From positions 1 through 36,050 of IMG/VR virus record IMGVR_UViG_3300030419_002892: DNA of 36,050 nt; one strand, 5' to 3'. Shown here in pieces: positions 34,401 through 36,050 of the stretch. Position 1 is the stretch's first letter. Each line of letters starts with the position of its first letter. The notes below the pieces were generated by a model. It made no database searches. It saw only the letters and a program-made list of their open reading frames with translations, and had not been told where the DNA came from. A program made the translations under genes and the position numbers. The DNA comes from a virus.

Positions 34401-35924
34401 ACATCGCCACAATCCTTATTAGACATCGGTGGTGCAACTCACGATTATGGAGCACTTTCAGTAAATGCTACTGGTTCAAATAGTATAGCAGTATTTCAAA
34501 CAGGAGATACAACAACATTTACTGGTACAACTTTACCTGCAGGTCAAATAGCTAATAGTATGGTAACATTAAGAAATGCTCAGGCTACAGATAACAACTA
34601 CGCTGGTATTAGATTTATGGATGCTGGTGCATTTACAAATGCTATGATTATCGCTAGAAACGTAGACCACGATTCAAGTGGTGGTGGAGATTTATTATTC
34701 TTTACTCGTAAAGATGATAGTAATGCAGATAGTAGTTCGTTAAGTATGATTATAGAAAATACAGGCAATGTCGGCATCGGGACGGCGAGTCCAACTTCTT
34801 CTTTACACATTGCTGGACTCCCCGCTGAATTGACTTTACATCAGACAAGTGATTCTATAGCAGATGGTACAGTAATAGGAGAAATTAAGTTTAGAGGAAC
34901 AGATGAACATAGTACAGGACCTGGTGTAGCTGGAATAATTAGATGTGAAGCAGCTGGTACTTGGGGTGATCATGGTGGTGCTGATTTAGATTCACCTGGA
35001 GAATTACAATTTTTTACTCAAGCTGATGGTGGTGGAGATGATCTTGGTACACCAAAAATGACATTAAGGGCTAATGGTGATTTACATATATTCAAAGGTT
35101 GGAATTCAACCCATGAAGACAATAATCAAATAGTTTGGGGTAGTACAACCGCTGCATCTACAAATAATAATACTGCAGCGAAATTAGTGGTTTCATCTTC
35201 GACTCACAGTGGTGCTGCAAGAGGGGAAATACAATTTTGGACTAATGAAGGAGATGATCTTGAACAGGCTATGGTTATAGACAGACATTGGGGTGTTGGT
35301 ATCGGGACAGGGGCCCCAACTTACGGTACTAAACTTCATATAAACGGAAATGCTGATGATAGAGAATTATTAATAGTAGAAGATACACAAAATAGTGTTA
35401 TGCAAGCTGGTGATACATTAGTAGCACTTCGATTTGGTAATGATGAAAATTGTAATGAAGCCCGTTTTCTTGATTTTAAAGACCAAAATGGCTCTATAGG
35501 TGATGTTAGAGCACACAGCGGTGGAACGTCAGTTACATTTACTTCTGATTATAGATTAAAAGAAAATATGACATCTATAACTGGATCACTTGAGAAGATT
35601 AATAAACTTAATCCAATATCGTTTAACTATAAACTATATCCTAGTGCATCTCATCAGGGATTTATAGCACATGAAGTACAAGAAGCTGGACTTGGTTATG
35701 CTGTATTTGGTGAAAAAGATGCTATGAAGGTTGAAAATGATAGAAGTAGTCCAAATTACGGACAAGAAGTTATAGATAAACAAAATATGGCACCTGTAAA
35801 TTTAATTCCACAAATGGTAGCAGCAATAAAAGAACTTTCAGCAGAAGTAAACAAATTACAAGCACAAATAAGTGGTAGTAGTGATTTTAATGCATTAAAG
35901 ACTGCAGTAAGTGGAAGTTCTTAA
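31428..35924 (+). CDS. Giant fibre protein with GIGT repeats and C-terminal S74 chaperone (paralogue)
   Basis: This encodes 1498 residues with AAAGGAA upstream. Residues 1-105 (MAYIGREPTNTGEFLLIDDI, SGDFNG) are homologous to the start of the 26561 fibre, then come SASGN modules and an expanded RDAASISGSLGANA tandem array (about residues 203-305). A TGRIDAEEIHTTFISSS module follows. Residues 606-1295 contain VGIGT-type repeats. SDYRLKENMTSITGSLEKIN at about 1371, with SFNYKLYPSASHQGFIAHEV, is a canonical peptidase S74 chaperone domain, closer to the classic form than the 26561 copy. A coiled coil and DFNALKTAVSGSS end the protein, matching the tail of the other fibre. Probably a second, alternative receptor-binding fibre. 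Confidence 0.9.
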   Translation: MAYIGREPTNTGEFLLIDDISGDFNGSDVSFTLQVGLLDVTPAAANTVIVLDGVVQEPTTAYSISGSTITFTEAPDNGLSFYGLLAGQSQYIANSSVTNDHISAATSISGSKISTDFSAQNLQITHITASGNISASGIVIADTFQSSGGSSDSISFTDDLNITGHITASGNISSSASIIGNTFTGTFNGALSSSAQIATTISGSRDAASISGSLGANAGVIRTLSAATVSGSRDAASISGSRDAASISGSLGANAGVIRTLSAATVSGSRDAASISGSRDAASISGSLGANATVIRNLSAAIVSGSSVSSSNSVSARVVSLEGSGTIQGVGTTNNVLFGSITGSGNVSASGNLSATGNLDIDGTSNFAGNVTMQNDLVVTGRIDAEEIHTTFISSSIAQATGSNIFGDSINDSHQFTGSIDISGSGTVLRVSDGNVDFDGDLDVDGTSNLDIVDIDGAVDMASTLKVDSHIAVGTTLDANRSLMVNRTFTGNAGGQLAQLSVGGNITEAGSGTHANIATLLLERPTVTNAGGATTNLSTLYIDNAPTGITPTNGPYAIFVDAGDSRFDGNIDVGGNISGSSDLGTDGDLYVGGRITGSSGATFVGNVGIATTAPTAPLTIEANGSHIHLDTPSSGQNNWITWKDNGSNKWEVNKDTSHNFNVYSYQASANLMQFLAAGTTLEFPTANFLISGSATTTGSFGGLKINNDTIVTTRIGNVGIGGTPLNPGGMSRTLELTSTSGDLQLAIWSRNDSLSHDARIGELAFMAGSDSTEPYLAGMKGSVSGSLENAGYLSFHTRTAGNSGGQPPERMRIEHDGKVGIGTDNPNGLLEIYNSNTEAYAGNDGVGAFGGSDLLITNGNTTNNTSNLIFYFGGSGSSLARIAGLRTGTGASDLVFITQNNSSGRAEKMRILSTGNVGIGVTDPDQALEVNGRIHVNRDGGYPSLYFSSAASAAWTPYVWFDTDSGTLQLGTSSAGTGINITSAGKVGIGDTSPQSLLDIGGATHDYGALSVNATGSNSIAVFQTGDTTTFTGTTLPAGQIANSMVTLRNAQATDNNYAGIRFMDAGAFTNAMIIARNVDHDSSGGGDLLFFTRKDDSNADSSSLSMIIENTGNVGIGTASPTSSLHIAGLPAELTLHQTSDSIADGTVIGEIKFRGTDEHSTGPGVAGIIRCEAAGTWGDHGGADLDSPGELQFFTQADGGGDDLGTPKMTLRANGDLHIFKGWNSTHEDNNQIVWGSTTAASTNNNTAAKLVVSSSTHSGAARGEIQFWTNEGDDLEQAMVIDRHWGVGIGTGAPTYGTKLHINGNADDRELLIVEDTQNSVMQAGDTLVALRFGNDENCNEARFLDFKDQNGSIGDVRAHSGGTSVTFTSDYRLKENMTSITGSLEKINKLNPISFNYKLYPSASHQGFIAHEVQEAGLGYAVFGEKDAMKVENDRSSPNYGQEVIDKQNMAPVNLIPQMVAAIKELSAEVNKLQAQISGSSDFNALKTAVSGSS
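32034..32345 (+). repeat. Expanded RDAASISGSLGAN tandem array in the 31428 fibre
   Basis: RDAASISGS occurs five times here, three of them as full GSLGANA/IRTLSAATVS units and two as short duplicated inserts. Codons differ only slightly between units, consistent with tandem expansion by recombination or slippage. Confidence 0.85.
33246..35309 (+). repeat. Dispersed GTCGGCATCGGGACA-type 15-mers (second fibre)
   Basis: Related 15-mers start at 33246, 33882, 34176, 34386, 34770 and 35295, again encoding VGIG or VGIA followed by Thr or a variant residue. The GTCGGCAT core is kept in five of the six, while the surrounding fibre sequence shows little similarity. Confidence 0.75.
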
Positions 35925-35931
35925 AGATTAA

Positions 35932-35940
35932 ATATTTATA
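35932..35940 (+). promoter_or_regulatory. ATATTTATA element, candidate late promoter
   Basis: A perfect ATATTTATA copy lies in the 35-base gap after the second S74 fibre, 19 bases before the next start codon. The arrangement closely matches the copy at 31402. Confidence 0.4.
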
Positions 35941-35959
35941 ATAAATAGGATATAATTTA

Positions 35960-36050
35960 ATGAGAATACATAATCCATCAATAACAGGAAGTCTTACTTT
36001 AAGTGGCTCAAATCTAAATATTAGTTCAGATGGAACTATTAGTGGATCAG
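35960..36050 (+). CDS. Fibre-type protein, N-terminal fragment (3' truncated)
   Basis: The ATG at 35960, with TAGGA at 35946-35950, opens a frame that runs to the window edge (30 codons). The fragment MRIHNPSITGSLTLSGSNLN continues with SSDGTISGS, the same Ser/Gly/Thr beta-repeat style as the preceding fibres, and has a normal promoter-like element and ribosome binding site upstream. It is therefore the start of another fibre or adhesin gene. Nothing more can be said because most of it lies outside the window. Confidence 0.75.
   Translation, partial: MRIHNPSITGSLTLSGSNLNISSDGTISGS

Noticed and set aside
19383-35924. Diversity-generating retroelement acting on the fibres
   Set aside because: Repeated modules suggested variable repeats, but no reverse transcriptase or template-repeat arrangement is visible, and differences between copies are not confined to adenine positions.
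1-36050. tRNA genes, integrase or lysogeny genes
   Set aside because: I looked for cloverleaf-like sequences in the gaps and for such proteins, and found none. The gaps are all short (longest about 160 bases).

Overview
The window is a compact block of late structural genes from a T4-like tailed phage with a contractile-tail (myovirus) plan. Every gene is on the + strand, genes are tightly packed with many TAATG stop/start overlaps, and the DNA is very AT-rich. Recognisable T4-type proteins are the large terminase (gp17), portal (gp20), prohead protease (gp21), scaffold (gp22), major capsid protein (gp23), neck proteins (gp13, probable gp14) and the tail terminator/sheath stabiliser (gp15). 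AT-rich DNA, a phage-borne ribosomal protein S21, a DUF3008 protein and giant S74-type fibres together suggest a marine phage. The host cannot be named from this sequence. These assignments rest on motif recognition and remembered family sequences, not on a database search.

Layout. 1-283: the 3' end of a LamG-type gene. 298-2806: a zinc-ribbon protein, a small beta-rich protein and terL. 2818-7041: portal, three uncharacterised genes and the gp21 protease. 7046-11202: a run of small genes that T4 does not have at this place, most with a short N-terminal leader ending in a hydrophobic-x-Glu site, plus a DUF3008 protein carrying four identical ESVNE motifs, ending with a bS21 gene. 11203-11362: an intergenic region with three inverted repeats. 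11363-14265: an acidic gp22-like scaffold and the major capsid protein, followed by a strong UUCG-loop terminator. 14397-18241: a candidate decoration or neck-associated protein, gp13, gp14-like and a gp15-like protein with a fibre-like C-terminal extension. 18251-36050: a family of fibre/adhesin genes (277 to 1611 aa) built from shuffled SASGN-type modules, interrupted by a small zinc-finger/NUMOD3-like ORF. Two of the fibres end in intramolecular chaperone (peptidase S74) domains.

How it works together (inference). The portal nucleates a prohead built by gp22 and gp23. The small leader-bearing proteins would be packed into the core and trimmed by gp21 at LxE/IxE-type sites; the major capsid protein has such a site (I-D-E|A) after residue 65, the same residue number I recall for T4 gp23. 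TerL fills the head, gp13/gp14 close it, gp15 joins it to the tail, and the fibre set mediates host recognition. The tail sheath and tube genes (18, 19) and the baseplate genes are not in the window.

The observations most worth following are the expanded core cluster with candidate capsid-targeting leaders, the ESVNE repeat protein, the bS21 gene inside the head operon, the gp15-fibre fusion, and a recurrent ATATTTATA element at gene boundaries that is the exact reverse complement of the T4 late-promoter core.
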